Shown here: positions 9,989 to 17,522 of the stretch, piece by piece
Layout of the letters: the number at the start of each line of letters is the position of its first letter
Position numbering within the stretch: position 1 is the stretch's first letter
From: Polaribacter aquimarinus
Lineage (GTDB): Bacteria; Bacteroidota; Bacteroidia; Flavobacteriales; Flavobacteriaceae
Assembly: GCF_003129485.1 (NCBI RefSeq)
Contig: NZ_QFFG01000006.1
Location: forward strand, 239,679-303,678
Reading direction: 5' to 3'
Length of the DNA stretch: 64,000 nt
The notes under the pieces: generated by a model
Told to the model about the DNA's origin: nothing
Databases searched by the model: none
The model's input: only the letters and a program-made list of their open reading frames with translations
Position numbers and translations under genes: made by a program

Positions 9989-10498
9989 ATGAAAAATAAA
10001 ACAGCAGTTTTATACTTCATTTTAATTTTTTTGTTTAGCCAATGTGCTCAAAATTATGGCTGTGTAGAACGTGTTACTATACAAGATAATGTTAGTAAAA
10101 CGGAAAGTGGATTTGAATTTGAGCCCTCATATTGGATAGATTTACCTTGTGATTATGATGTTGAAAATAAAATTAAAACTTCTAAAGTTGTTAACAATTT
10201 TACTTACCAATTAGTTCGCTATAATTACACCCCAAATACCGGAAACAATTCTTCAAAACTAGAATTCGAAGTTATTTTAGAAAACAACAATAATTTTGAA
10301 ATCGAAGGATTACCTATCTTTATTATGAGCGGTGACGGAATTGAATTTAGTGCTAATTATCACGTCAATTCAAGCTCATGCAGCTCAATTTCGGCAAACA
10401 GTACTTGTACTTTTACTTACGAAAAAGAAACTCCTTTTACTGAAGAAAGTTTTAGTACTTTAGAACTTGTAGGAATCAAATTTTTACTTCCAAAATAA
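9989..10498 (+). CDS. Hypothetical exported protein, possible lipoprotein (169 aa)
   Basis: A hydrophobic leader (MKNKTAVLYFILIFLFSQC) ends at a Cys with Gln at -1, so a lipobox is possible but not canonical. The mature part is beta-rich with several Cys (near residues 25, 54, 131 and 138) and a segment VILENNNNFEIEGLPIFIMSG-like that resembles an immunoglobulin-type sandwich. It starts 9 bases after fahA and is probably cotranscribed with it, though nothing links it to tyrosine breakdown. Function unknown. Confidence 0.65.
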   Translation: MKNKTAVLYFILIFLFSQCAQNYGCVERVTIQDNVSKTESGFEFEPSYWIDLPCDYDVENKIKTSKVVNNFTYQLVRYNYTPNTGNNSSKLEFEVILENNNNFEIEGLPIFIMSGDGIEFSANYHVNSSSCSSISANSTCTFTYEKETPFTEESFSTLELVGIKFLLPK

Positions 10499-10680
10499 TA
10501 GTTATTCTTAAATAATTTATTCAGATTTTTAGCAATTTCCGCTCTATTTCATCTTATTTGATAACTTATAATTTTTAGTATTGCCTCTAAAAATATGATT
10601 TGTTTTAAACAGAAAAACAAAGGAAAAAAATTAAAAATTCAGTAAATAATTGTAGTATTGTATTATAAAAAGTAACTAAA

Positions 10681-11511
10681 TTGGAAAATAATACCCGAAA
10701 AATTTCTTGGAAAACCAGACTTCATGAAATTATCTATGAAGCAGATACCAAAGAGGGTAAGTTTTTTGATGTTATATTGTTAATTGCTATTATTACTAGC
10801 ATTGTTTTAGTAATGTTAGAAAGTGTAGAAAGCTTTGATAAAAAATACCACGATTTTTTAAATATTGGAGAATGGATTATTACCATTCTTTTTTCTATTG
10901 AATATTTGTTAAGAATAATATCGATTCAGAAACCATTAAAATATATTTTTAGTTTTTATGGCGTCATAGATTTACTATCTACAATTCCTAAATACCTATC
11001 ATTTATTTTGGTTGGATCTCACAATCTAGCTGCATTAAGAGCTCTAAGATTACTAAGAATATTTAGGGTTTTAAAACTAGGAAGGTATATTGGAGCTTCG
11101 AATAGATTATTGGTAGCTTTGAAATCAAGTAGAGCAAAAATTGCCGTTTTTTTATTTTTTGTACTTATTGTATGCATTATTTTAGGAACCATAATGTATA
11201 TGGTAGAAGGTGAAGAAAATGGTTTTACCAATATCCCGAAGAGCATTTATTGGGCAATTGTAACTTTAACTACTGTTGGTTTTGGTGATATTGCACCTCA
11301 AACCCCTTTAGGGCAGCTTATTGCAAGTGTTATCATGATTTTAGGATATTCTATCATTGCAATTCCGACTGGAATAGTAAGTTCTGAAATGACAAAAAAT
11401 AATGCTAATGAAAATATTACAAACACACAATCTTGTCCAAGTTGTTTAAAAGAGAATCACAAAGAAAAAGCTGAGTTTTGCTATAATTGTGGTAGTATTT
11501 TAAATCCTTAA
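10681..11511 (+). CDS. Voltage-gated potassium channel (Kv-type, 6 TM) with C-terminal zinc ribbon
   Basis: 276 aa. Segments S1 to S3 fall at about 28-48, 60-80 and 90-112; S4 carries repeated arginines (RALRLLRIFRVLKLGRY, ~119-135); S5 is ~156-176, the pore holds the K+ filter TVGFGD (~198-203) and S6 follows. The tail ends with CPSC...CYNC, a two-knuckle zinc ribbon (~254-272). The only in-frame start that keeps the conserved N-terminus is TTG at 10681; the next ATG would remove most of S1. It abuts miaA by a few bases. Confidence 0.85.
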   Translation: MENNTRKISWKTRLHEIIYEADTKEGKFFDVILLIAIITSIVLVMLESVESFDKKYHDFLNIGEWIITILFSIEYLLRIISIQKPLKYIFSFYGVIDLLSTIPKYLSFILVGSHNLAALRALRLLRIFRVLKLGRYIGASNRLLVALKSSRAKIAVFLFFVLIVCIILGTIMYMVEGEENGFTNIPKSIYWAIVTLTTVGFGDIAPQTPLGQLIASVIMILGYSIIAIPTGIVSSEMTKNNANENITNTQSCPSCLKENHKEKAEFCYNCGSILNP

Positions 11512-11517
11512 TTGTTG

Positions 11518-12435
11518 ATGAAAAATATTCTTATTACTATTGTCGGACCCACTGCAATTGGAAAAACTGCATTAAGTATAAAATTGGCAAATCACTTTAA
11601 AAGTGATATAATCTCTTGCGATTCTAGGCAGTTTTACAAGGAAATGACTATTGGAACTGCTGTTCCTGATGTTGATGAATTGGAAGCAGCACCACATCAC
11701 TTTATTCAAAATAGAAGTATTTTTGAAGATTATAATGTAGGCCAGTTCGAAAAAGATGCTTTAAAAAAATTACAAAATTTGTTTCTTAAAAATCCAATTC
11801 AAATCATGGTTGGTGGTAGTGGGCTTTATGTAGATGCCGTGTTAAAAGGATTAGATTATTTCCCAAAAATTGCCCCTGAAATTAGAGCAGCATTAAATCA
11901 TCAACTCAAAGAAAACGGACTCGAGCCTCTGCAAAAACAACTAAAAGAATTAGATTTAGAAACTTATACTACTATTGCTGTTGATAATCCTCAAAGAGTT
12001 ATTAGAGCTTTAGAAATTTGCATGGGTACAGGTATGCCCTACTCGACATTTAAAAACAAACCCAAAGCATCTAGAAATTTTACCGTTATCAAAATTGGTT
12101 TAACAGCCAATAGAGAGATAATTTACGACAGAATTAACCGTCGTGTAGATATTATGGTGCAAAATGGGCTACTGAAAGAAGCAAAAGAATTACATGCGCA
12201 TAAAAATTTAAATGCCTTACAAACAGTAGGGTATCGTGAATTATTCTCTTATTTTAATAACGATTTTACAAAAGAATTTGCAATTTCTGAAATTAAAAAG
12301 AATACAAGAAGATTTGCAAAAAGGCAAATTACATGGTTTAAAAGAGACTCAGATACAATATGGTTTGATTACCAAACAGATATTCAAGATATTATTAAAC
12401 AAATTTCTGAAAAAATTAACGTAATTAAAGAATAA
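11518..12435 (+). CDS. miaA: tRNA dimethylallyltransferase
   Basis: 305 aa. It transfers the dimethylallyl group to A37 of tRNAs reading UNN codons. The P-loop GPTAIGKTALS is at the N-terminus, followed by SCDSRQFYKEMTIGTA, HHFI, DYNVGQFEKDA, VGGSGLYVDAV and the C-terminal RRFAKRQITWFKRD, all diagnostic. Two in-frame TTG codons precede the ATG at 11518; the ATG is taken because it directly precedes the P-loop strand as in relatives. It lies 6 bases after the K+ channel gene and is likely cotranscribed. Confidence 0.95.
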   Translation: MKNILITIVGPTAIGKTALSIKLANHFKSDIISCDSRQFYKEMTIGTAVPDVDELEAAPHHFIQNRSIFEDYNVGQFEKDALKKLQNLFLKNPIQIMVGGSGLYVDAVLKGLDYFPKIAPEIRAALNHQLKENGLEPLQKQLKELDLETYTTIAVDNPQRVIRALEICMGTGMPYSTFKNKPKASRNFTVIKIGLTANREIIYDRINRRVDIMVQNGLLKEAKELHAHKNLNALQTVGYRELFSYFNNDFTKEFAISEIKKNTRRFAKRQITWFKRDSDTIWFDYQTDIQDIIKQISEKINVIKE

Positions 12436-12441
12436 CTCCCT

Positions 12442-12470
12442 TTTGTAATTCATTCTCTTTTATATCTTTG
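12442..12470 (+). promoter_or_regulatory. Bacteroidota-type promoter for the OmpH-like gene
   Basis: TTTG at 12442-12445, a 17-base spacer, and TATCTTTG at 12463-12470 match the sigma-A consensus of this phylum. The ATG at 12489 lies 18 bases downstream. This also shows that the longer reading frame beginning inside the -7 box is not the real start. Confidence 0.75.
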
Positions 12471-12488
12471 TGGCACAAAAATAACAAC

Positions 12489-13010
12489 ATGAAATCAAAA
12501 ATTTTATTCATAAGTCTTGCTCTTGCAAGTATTGTGAGCTTTTCGCAAACTAAAACAGGTACTGTAGATAGCGACTATATTGTTTCTATAATGCCAGAAA
12601 CTAAAATTGTAATTAAAAGAGCTCAATTATATGGTGCCAGATTAGACTCTTCTTTTAACAAAAAAGTAAAAGAATATCAAGATAAAGTTACTGCCTTTAG
12701 AAAAAATGAAAAAACCTTAGGGGCACTAGCTAAAAAAACTACAGTTACCGAATTGCAAGGTTTAGAAACTGATATTAAAAAGTACCGAGAAAATGGTACA
12801 AAATTAATGCAATTAAAAAGAGATGAGTTAATGCGTCCGTTATATCAAAAATTAAGTAAAGCTGTACAAAATGTTGCGGTAGCTAATGGGTATACACAAA
12901 TTTTAACGGTAACAGGAAATCAATTTGCTTATGCAGATCCAAAATTTGATATCACCGACTTGGTTATCAAAAAATTAGGAATCACAATTCCTAAACCAGA
13001 AAAGAAATAA
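12489..13010 (+). CDS. OmpH/Skp-family periplasmic chaperone
   Basis: 173 aa with a clear Sec signal (MKSKILFISLALASIVSFSQ). The mature protein begins with the beta-strand signature TGTVDSDYIVSIMPE of the OmpH fold, then about 80 residues of coiled coil (~40-130), then the closing strands YTQILTVTG and FAYADP. Skp-like trimers grip unfolded outer-membrane proteins in the periplasm. The start at 12489 is chosen because the promoter -7 box overlaps the alternative upstream codon. A strong terminator follows, so it is a single-gene unit. Confidence 0.88.
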   Translation: MKSKILFISLALASIVSFSQTKTGTVDSDYIVSIMPETKIVIKRAQLYGARLDSSFNKKVKEYQDKVTAFRKNEKTLGALAKKTTVTELQGLETDIKKYRENGTKLMQLKRDELMRPLYQKLSKAVQNVAVANGYTQILTVTGNQFAYADPKFDITDLVIKKLGITIPKPEKK

Positions 13011-13032
13011 ATACTTAAAAAACTTATTTTAG

Positions 13033-13060
13033 AAGCCTTACAAATTGTAAGGCTTTTTTT
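13033..13060 (+). terminator. Terminator after the OmpH-like gene
   Basis: AAGCCTTACAA (13033-13043) pairs with TTGTAAGGCTT (13045-13055); with a realistic loop of about 5 bases the stem is 9 bp, followed by a T-run to 13060. Confidence 0.85.
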
Positions 13061-13138
13061 ATTTAAAATAGCGAAACCGATTTCTTACTTTTTTAGAAAA
13101 CATGATAAATGTTATAAAATTTCCTTGACTTGATAAGC

Positions 13139-13146
13139 TACCTTTG
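13139..13146 (+). promoter_or_regulatory. Candidate -7 element for carbonic anhydrase
   Basis: TACCTTTG matches TANNTTTG, 26 bases before the ATG at 13173. A TTG at 13125-13127 is too close to be a standard -33 box. Confidence 0.5.
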
Positions 13147-13172
13147 TGTAGTACAACCTTATAAATTTAATC

Positions 13173-13955
13173 ATGAAAAAGTTATTGATTCCTTCTCTTT
13201 TACTACTATTAGTGGTATATAAAGTTTATAACGACCACAAAGAAACACCTCACAAAGAAACACATCAACATTGGACCTATCAAGGAGAAACCTCTCCAGA
13301 ACATTGGGCAGAAATTGAAAAAAACTCAGATTGTAATGGAAAAAAACAATCGCCAATCAATATTATTGATATCAATACCAAACCCACAAATACTAATGAA
13401 AATCCGTTAGATATTATGTATTCCCCTAATACTCAAATTAATAAAGTAATTAATAATGGACATTCTATTCAATTTAATTTTGAAGCTGGCGATTCTATTC
13501 GATACCATAATCATACCTATCATTTGGCACAAATTCACTTTCATGAACCTTCCGAACACACCATTAACGGAGTTCGTTATCCTTTAGAAATCCATTTGGT
13601 ACATACTGGAAAAAATAAAGAATATACCGTAATGAGTGTTTTAGCCGAAGAAGGAGAAGAAAGCCAGTTGTTCGAGTTTTTTGAAAGTTTTTTACCTTTA
13701 AAAGAGCATGAAACCAAAGAAATTCACCAATCATTAGATTTATCTACTTTATTTCCGAAAAACGCTAATTTTTACTCATATGGCGGTTCCCTAACCACAC
13801 CACCTTGTACAGAAAGTGTAAATTGGGTAGTATTTAAGCAACCCATTATTGTTTCTGTAGAAGAAGTACTAAAACTAAAAAAGAACATGCCTAAAGACAA
13901 CTATAGAAACGAACAACCTATTTATGATCGAGAAGTTGCGCTAAACCTCTATTAA
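13173..13955 (+). CDS. Alpha-class carbonic anhydrase, exported
   Basis: 260 aa enzyme interconverting CO2 and bicarbonate. The zinc histidines are in AQIHFHEPSEH (two) and LEIHLVH (third); the active-site Thr region is GSLTTPPCTE. The substrate-side QSPINI is present near residue 60. The N-terminal hydrophobic stretch (residues 2-18) is a signal or uncleaved anchor, which puts the enzyme in the periplasm, as usual for the alpha class. A 63-base repeat begins within its stop codon, marking the junction with a cassette-like island downstream. Confidence 0.93.
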   Translation: MKKLLIPSLLLLLVVYKVYNDHKETPHKETHQHWTYQGETSPEHWAEIEKNSDCNGKKQSPINIIDINTKPTNTNENPLDIMYSPNTQINKVINNGHSIQFNFEAGDSIRYHNHTYHLAQIHFHEPSEHTINGVRYPLEIHLVHTGKNKEYTVMSVLAEEGEESQLFEFFESFLPLKEHETKEIHQSLDLSTLFPKNANFYSYGGSLTTPPCTESVNWVVFKQPIIVSVEEVLKLKKNMPKDNYRNEQPIYDREVALNLY

Positions 13956-14016
13956 AAACAGGTGTTTTTACCGTTGATTTTATGATTCAAAAAAACTAAC
14001 TTGCTAACTCTGGATA
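13954..14016 (+). repeat. 63-base direct repeat, copy A
   Basis: It opens with an 18-base block (AAAAACAGGTGTTTTTAC), then 45 bases ending in GCTAACTCTGGATA. Copy B at 63010-63072 has the same 18-base opening, the same 45-base spacing and the same 14-base end, with a diverged A/T-rich middle. The opening block is itself a small palindrome. Copy A begins inside the carbonic anhydrase stop codon. Confidence 0.85.
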
Positions 14017-14056
14017 TAACGAATTAAAACTCTGCATATCCGAAAAGAGTTGGCAA
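14001..14056. repeat. attC-like imperfect palindrome A
   Basis: Outer arms 14001-14011 (TTGCTAACTCT) and 14046-14056 (AGAGTTGGCAA) pair over 11 positions with one T-G wobble. Inner arms GGATAT (14012-14017) and ATATCC (14036-14041) pair over 6 more. An unpaired GAAA sits on one side only, and the loop is 18 bases. Two stacked arm pairs with extra-helical bases on one strand is the architecture of an integron attC site, but the core heptamers are only approximate. Confidence 0.5.
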
Positions 14057-14057
14057 A
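14049..14057 (+). repeat. Left boundary core of cassette-like island 1
   Basis: GTTGGCAAA here is the exact reverse complement of TTTGCCAAC at 14920-14928. The two copies bracket the pair of orphan genes at 14109-14889 and nothing else. Confidence 0.5.
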
Positions 14058-14108
14058 CATTTAAATGAAATTAATAGATAGAAAGAAATAATCTAATCCG
14101 AAAATAAA

Positions 14109-14555
14109 ATGAGAATATTTATACTTCCTATATTATTTATACTCTTAAATTCATCTGCTTTTGGACAACAATTTTTATGGTCTACAATCGAAAAAGATTC
14201 AATTGCTGAAAAGCATATTCCTTTAGAGTATGTTAATAATGAAATACTAAAGTTTTATGACCATTATGAAAAACATTATGACCTTTCTGGTTACAGTAAA
14301 AAAAGGTTTATTGAAGAAATAGATTATGGTTTTGATGATTGGAAATGGATTAATGACATAAATGATTTAACTGTTTTTGCTGTAAAATCAAATACCGGAA
14401 GTGGTTCTGTAGTTTTAGTTATGTTTATTAGTGAGAAAAATATTAATCTTATTATTTTCTCCAATCAGGTTTTAGACCGAAATTTCAACTACCAATCTAA
14501 TTACGAATTTGAAAGAAAAAAGTTTGAGACTTGGCTAAAAACTCTAATGAATTAA
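14109..14555 (+). CDS. Hypothetical secreted protein (148 aa)
   Basis: A Sec signal peptide (about residues 1-19, ending SSAFGQ) precedes ~128 polar residues with many aromatics and acidic residues and no family I recognise. It is the first of two small genes lying between attC-like elements, which is the typical content of integron cassettes (short, orphan, promoterless or weakly promoted genes). No -7 box is evident directly upstream. Function unknown. Confidence 0.65.
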   Translation: MRIFILPILFILLNSSAFGQQFLWSTIEKDSIAEKHIPLEYVNNEILKFYDHYEKHYDLSGYSKKRFIEEIDYGFDDWKWINDINDLTVFAVKSNTGSGSVVLVMFISEKNINLIIFSNQVLDRNFNYQSNYEFERKKFETWLKTLMN

Positions 14556-14574
14556 AACACTCTTAAAATATATT

Positions 14575-14889
14575 ATGAAAAGGAATTTATTCACAAAAGA
14601 TGAAATTACTCTTTGTACATACATAGCTCGCTTTGGAAAAAACGAATTTGATGAAAATGATATTCATAAATTAAAAAGTCGTTCTGTTTCTTCAATAAAA
14701 ATGAAAGTTCAAAATATTGCTTCAATGTTAGATGAAGAAGGATTTAAGACAAATGACAACATATCCAAACTGACTGGGAAACCACCAGGACAAAAGGGAA
14801 GAAGAACAAATTGGGACACTGTAAATAATTTGACTGATTTAAATAAACACGAATTCCTAAGTATGTGTCAAAAAATAATTGAAATTTAA
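14575..14889 (+). CDS. Small helical protein resembling the N-terminal module of HNH-type proteins
   Basis: 104 aa, no signal peptide. The central stretch RSVSSIKMKVQNIASMLDEE resembles the (R-T-P-N-S-V-A-M-K-L-x-N-F-A-S-L) helix-turn-helix-like segment that precedes HNH endonuclease domains in many bacteria, but no HNH or other catalytic part follows. It could be a stand-alone DNA-binding protein or a remnant. It lies 19 bases after the secreted hypothetical gene inside the same cassette-like island. Assignment is by memory of the motif, not a search. Confidence 0.55.
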   Translation: MKRNLFTKDEITLCTYIARFGKNEFDENDIHKLKSRSVSSIKMKVQNIASMLDEEGFKTNDNISKLTGKPPGQKGRRTNWDTVNNLTDLNKHEFLSMCQKIIEI

Positions 14890-14919
14890 TTGAGGTCAAA
14901 TTTGATTTAAAAAAAACGA

Positions 14920-15041
14920 TTTGCCAACAATGTATAACCGCAATTAAGGCGGATTCGACTACGTCCGAATCCACTCGGAATTGCTAACGTCTGTGCTAAA
15001 CCGAAAATTAACGTATATTAACCCGTAACTGACGGTTATAC
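14920..15041. repeat. Large structured attC-like element C
   Basis: Nested complementary arms are visible: GTATAACCG 14932-14940 with CGGTTATAC 15033-15041; GCAATT 14940-14945 with AATTGC 14979-14984; GGATTCG 14951-14957 with CGAATCC 14966-14972. It starts with TTTGCCAAC (14920-14928), the inverse of the island's left boundary, and contains TTGCTAAC (14981-14988) shared with element A. It has noticeably higher GC than its surroundings. This fills most of the gene-free stretch between the island and the PLP enzyme. Confidence 0.5.
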
Positions 15042-15060
15042 TAGACCTTTGGAAACAATA

Positions 15061-15088
15061 AAAAAACCAAGCTTTAGCTTGGTTTTTA
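15061..15088 (-). terminator. Terminator of the alpha-oxoamine synthase gene
   Basis: AAAAACCAAGC at 15062-15072 pairs with GCTTGGTTTTT at 15077-15087 around a TTTA loop. The left A-run gives the U-tract on the minus strand, 21 bases after the gene's stop. It is symmetrical and could stop plus-strand transcripts too. Confidence 0.85.
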
Positions 15089-15108
15089 AATGCTATAAAT
15101 ATTAAAAA

Positions 15109-16356
15109 TTACATCATTGCTGCTGCAATTTTTTTATAAGTTCCGTTTTCTAATTTTTCTCGAATTGCAGAAAACGCAGTAATGGTTTCATCGATATCTT
15201 CTTGTGTATGTGTAGCTGTAGGTATTAACCTTAAAATAATTAATCCTTTTGGTATTACTGGATATACGACAATAGAACAGAAAATTCCGTGATTTTCTCG
15301 TAAATCATTTACCATTGCCATCGCTTCTGGAATATCTCCTTTTAAATAGACTGGTGTAATACACGTTTGCGTGGTTCCTAAATCGAAACCAGCCTTACGT
15401 AAGCCAGATTGCAAAGCATTGGTGTTTGTCCACAATTTGTCTTTTAATTCTGGCATGGTACGTATCATATCCAAACGTTTTAAGGCTCCTTTTACCATTG
15501 CCATTGGTAAAGATTTGGCAAACATTTGAGAACGCATGTTGTATTGTAAAAACTGAACAATATCTTTATCTCCAGCAAAGAAAGCGCCAATACCTGCCAT
15601 GGATTTTGCAAAAGTTGCAAAATAAACGTCAATTTTATCTTGAACACCTTGTTCAAAACCAGTACCTCTACCTCCTTCTCCAAGAGTTCCAAACCCGTGA
15701 GCATCATCAACTAACAAACGGAAATTGTATTTTTCTTTTAAATCACAGATTTCTTTTAAACGTCCTTGTTCTCCACGCATTCCAAAAACACCTTCGGAAA
15801 TTGCAAGAATTCCTCCACCTGTTTTTTCTGCCAATTTCACAGCACGCTTCATGTTTTTTTCAAAGCTTTCTATATCATTGTGTTTATAAACAAAACGTTT
15901 TCCTGGATGCAAACGAACACCATCAATAATACATGCATGTGTATCTACATCATACACTATAATATCGTCTTTAGAAACCAAAGCATCAATTGCCGATACC
16001 ATTCCTTGATAACCAAAATTCACTAAATAAGCAGCTTCTTTATCAACAAATTCCGCACATTCTCTTTCTAATTGTTCGTGATAAGGCGTATGACCAGACA
16101 TCATTCGAGCTCCCATAGGATAAGCCATTCCATGTTCGTTGGCAGCAGCACCATCTACTTTTAAAACTTCTGGATGATTTGCCAAACCTAAGTAATCGTT
16201 AATACTCCATGTAACTACTTTTTTACCATTAAAAGACATCCTGTTAGAAATTGGTCCTTCTAGCTTTGGAAACACATAGTAGCCTTCTGCTTGATCTGCC
16301 CATTTCCCTAAAGGTCCTTTATCTTTTATGATTCTATCGAATAAATCGTTCGCCAT
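15109..16356 (-). CDS. Alpha-oxoamine synthase; probable cysteate-fatty acyltransferase (capnine synthesis)
   Basis: 415 aa PLP enzyme of the Kbl/BioF/serine palmitoyltransferase family. Seen: TWSINDYLGLANHPEV (residues 49-64), GARMMSGHTPYHEQLE, the cofactor Asp/His in VDDAHGFG (216-223) and the PLP lysine Lys251 in TFAKSMAGIGAFF. Family members decarboxylatively join an amino acid and an acyl thioester. In Flavobacterium johnsoniae an enzyme of this family (Fjoh_2419) makes capnine from cysteate and is needed for sulfonolipids and efficient gliding. The next gene upstream is a cysteine-synthase homologue that could supply cysteate. Alternatives: Kbl or serine palmitoyltransferase. Confidence 0.75.
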   Translation of the reverse strand: MANDLFDRIIKDKGPLGKWADQAEGYYVFPKLEGPISNRMSFNGKKVVTWSINDYLGLANHPEVLKVDGAAANEHGMAYPMGARMMSGHTPYHEQLERECAEFVDKEAAYLVNFGYQGMVSAIDALVSKDDIIVYDVDTHACIIDGVRLHPGKRFVYKHNDIESFEKNMKRAVKLAEKTGGGILAISEGVFGMRGEQGRLKEICDLKEKYNFRLLVDDAHGFGTLGEGGRGTGFEQGVQDKIDVYFATFAKSMAGIGAFFAGDKDIVQFLQYNMRSQMFAKSLPMAMVKGALKRLDMIRTMPELKDKLWTNTNALQSGLRKAGFDLGTTQTCITPVYLKGDIPEAMAMVNDLRENHGIFCSIVVYPVIPKGLIILRLIPTATHTQEDIDETITAFSAIREKLENGTYKKIAAAMM

Positions 16357-16378
16357 ATTATCAACTGTTTTGAGGGTG

Positions 16379-16409
16379 CAAAGGTAGTAAATTAAAACAG
16401 TATTTCAAA
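16379..16409 (-). promoter_or_regulatory. Promoter of the alpha-oxoamine synthase gene
   Basis: On the minus strand TTTG (16409-16406), 19 bases, then TACCTTTG (16386-16379). The ATG follows 22 bases later. The gene therefore has its own promoter, although it lies just downstream of the cysteine-synthase-like gene. Confidence 0.75.
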
Positions 16410-16430
16410 CCTTACAAAAAGGGATGTTAT

Positions 16431-17426
16431 CTATAAAAATCCTTGTTCTTTCATCCATTCATCACTATAAATCTTATTCATATAGCGAGAACCATGATCT
16501 GGAAAAATTAAAACGACAACACTATCTTCTGTAAACATACCCTGAGCTGCGTATTGTTTGGTAGCTTGCATTACTGCACCACTTGTATAACCAGGAAACA
16601 TTCCTTCTTTTTTAACAATATTTCTTGCTTCTAAAGCGGCATCTTTATCTGATACTTTCTCATAAACATCAATAATATCAAAGTCTGTTGCAGTAGGAAT
16701 TAAATTTTTACCTAAACCTTCAATTTTATATGGACTTACTTCACTTAAATCTAGTTCTCTAGTTTCGTGATACTTTTTTAGAACAGAACCAATAGCATCT
16801 ACACCTAAAACTTTAACATTTGGGTTTTTCTCTTTTAAAAATTGTCCTGAACCCGAAATGGTACCTCCTGTTCCGCTGGCAACTACCATATGTGTTAATT
16901 TTCCATCAGTTTGTTTCCAAATTTCTGGCCCTGTAGTTCTATAATGCGCTTCAGTATTCAACTCATTAAAATATTGGTTGATATAAACTGAATTCTTAGT
17001 TTTCTTATGAATTGTTTTTGCGACTTCGTAATAAGATCTTGGATCTTCTGGCGGAACGTTTGCAGGACATACGTGTACTTCTGCACCCATACATTTTAGC
17101 AAATCAATTTTATCTCGAGAAGATTTATCACTTACGGCAAGAATACATTTATACCCTTTTACAATGCTGATCATTGCCAAACTAAAACCTGTATTTCCAG
17201 AAGTGGTTTCTACTATTGTAGCTCCTTTTTTTAAGATTCCTTTTTTCTCTGCGTCTTGAACAATGTGAAGTGCAATTCTATCTTTTGCAGAATGACCTGG
17301 ATTAAAAGCCTCGAATTTAGCATAATAAGTTCCAGGTAAATTTTTGGTAATCTTATGCAACTTAATTAATGGAGTTTCCCCAACTAATTCTAAAATCGAA
17401 TTTGTAATTCCTTGATTCCTTGTCAT
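16431..17426 (-). CDS. Cysteine synthase-family PLP enzyme; candidate cysteate synthase
   Basis: 331 aa, fold type II. The PLP lysine is Lys48 in NPGHSAKDR, the phosphate/substrate loop is TSGNTG (75-80) and the glycine loop reads [10 protein letters not shown]. The NPGHSAKDR motif and the C-terminal extension differ from plain O-acetylserine sulfhydrylases (usually NPxxSVKDR). Neighbourhood with the alpha-oxoamine synthase suggests it makes L-cysteate from a serine derivative and sulfite for capnine synthesis (inference). It could also be an ordinary cysteine or cystathionine beta-synthase homologue. Confidence 0.75.
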   Translation of the reverse strand: MTRNQGITNSILELVGETPLIKLHKITKNLPGTYYAKFEAFNPGHSAKDRIALHIVQDAEKKGILKKGATIVETTSGNTGFSLAMISIVKGYKCILAVSDKSSRDKIDLLKCMGAEVHVCPANVPPEDPRSYYEVAKTIHKKTKNSVYINQYFNELNTEAHYRTTGPEIWKQTDGKLTHMVVASGTGGTISGSGQFLKEKNPNVKVLGVDAIGSVLKKYHETRELDLSEVSPYKIEGLGKNLIPTATDFDIIDVYEKVSDKDAALEARNIVKKEGMFPGYTSGAVMQATKQYAAQGMFTEDSVVVLIFPDHGSRYMNKIYSDEWMKEQGFL

Positions 17427-17480
17427 TCTATCTTGTTATCGAAAAAAACTTAAGAATATTGTTTTTTACGATTTCGTTTG

Positions 17481-17511
17481 CAAAAGTACATTTATTAATG
17501 AAAATTGAAAA
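17481..17511 (-). promoter_or_regulatory. Promoter of the cysteine synthase-like gene
   Basis: Minus-strand TTTTC (17511-17507), 18 bases, then TACTTTTG (17488-17481), a good -7 box with a one-mismatch -33 box. The ATG is 54 bases further on. Confidence 0.55.
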
Positions 17512-17522
17512 GTGTTTTACTA

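Noticed and set aside
14744..14974. 76-codon minus-strand ORF crossing structured element C
   Set aside because: Antisense to the 104-residue gene; its N-terminus comes from the palindromic repeat.
15426..15929. 167-codon plus-strand ORF inside the PLP enzyme gene
   Set aside because: Leu/Gln/His-rich antisense shadow of a clearly conserved enzyme on the minus strand.
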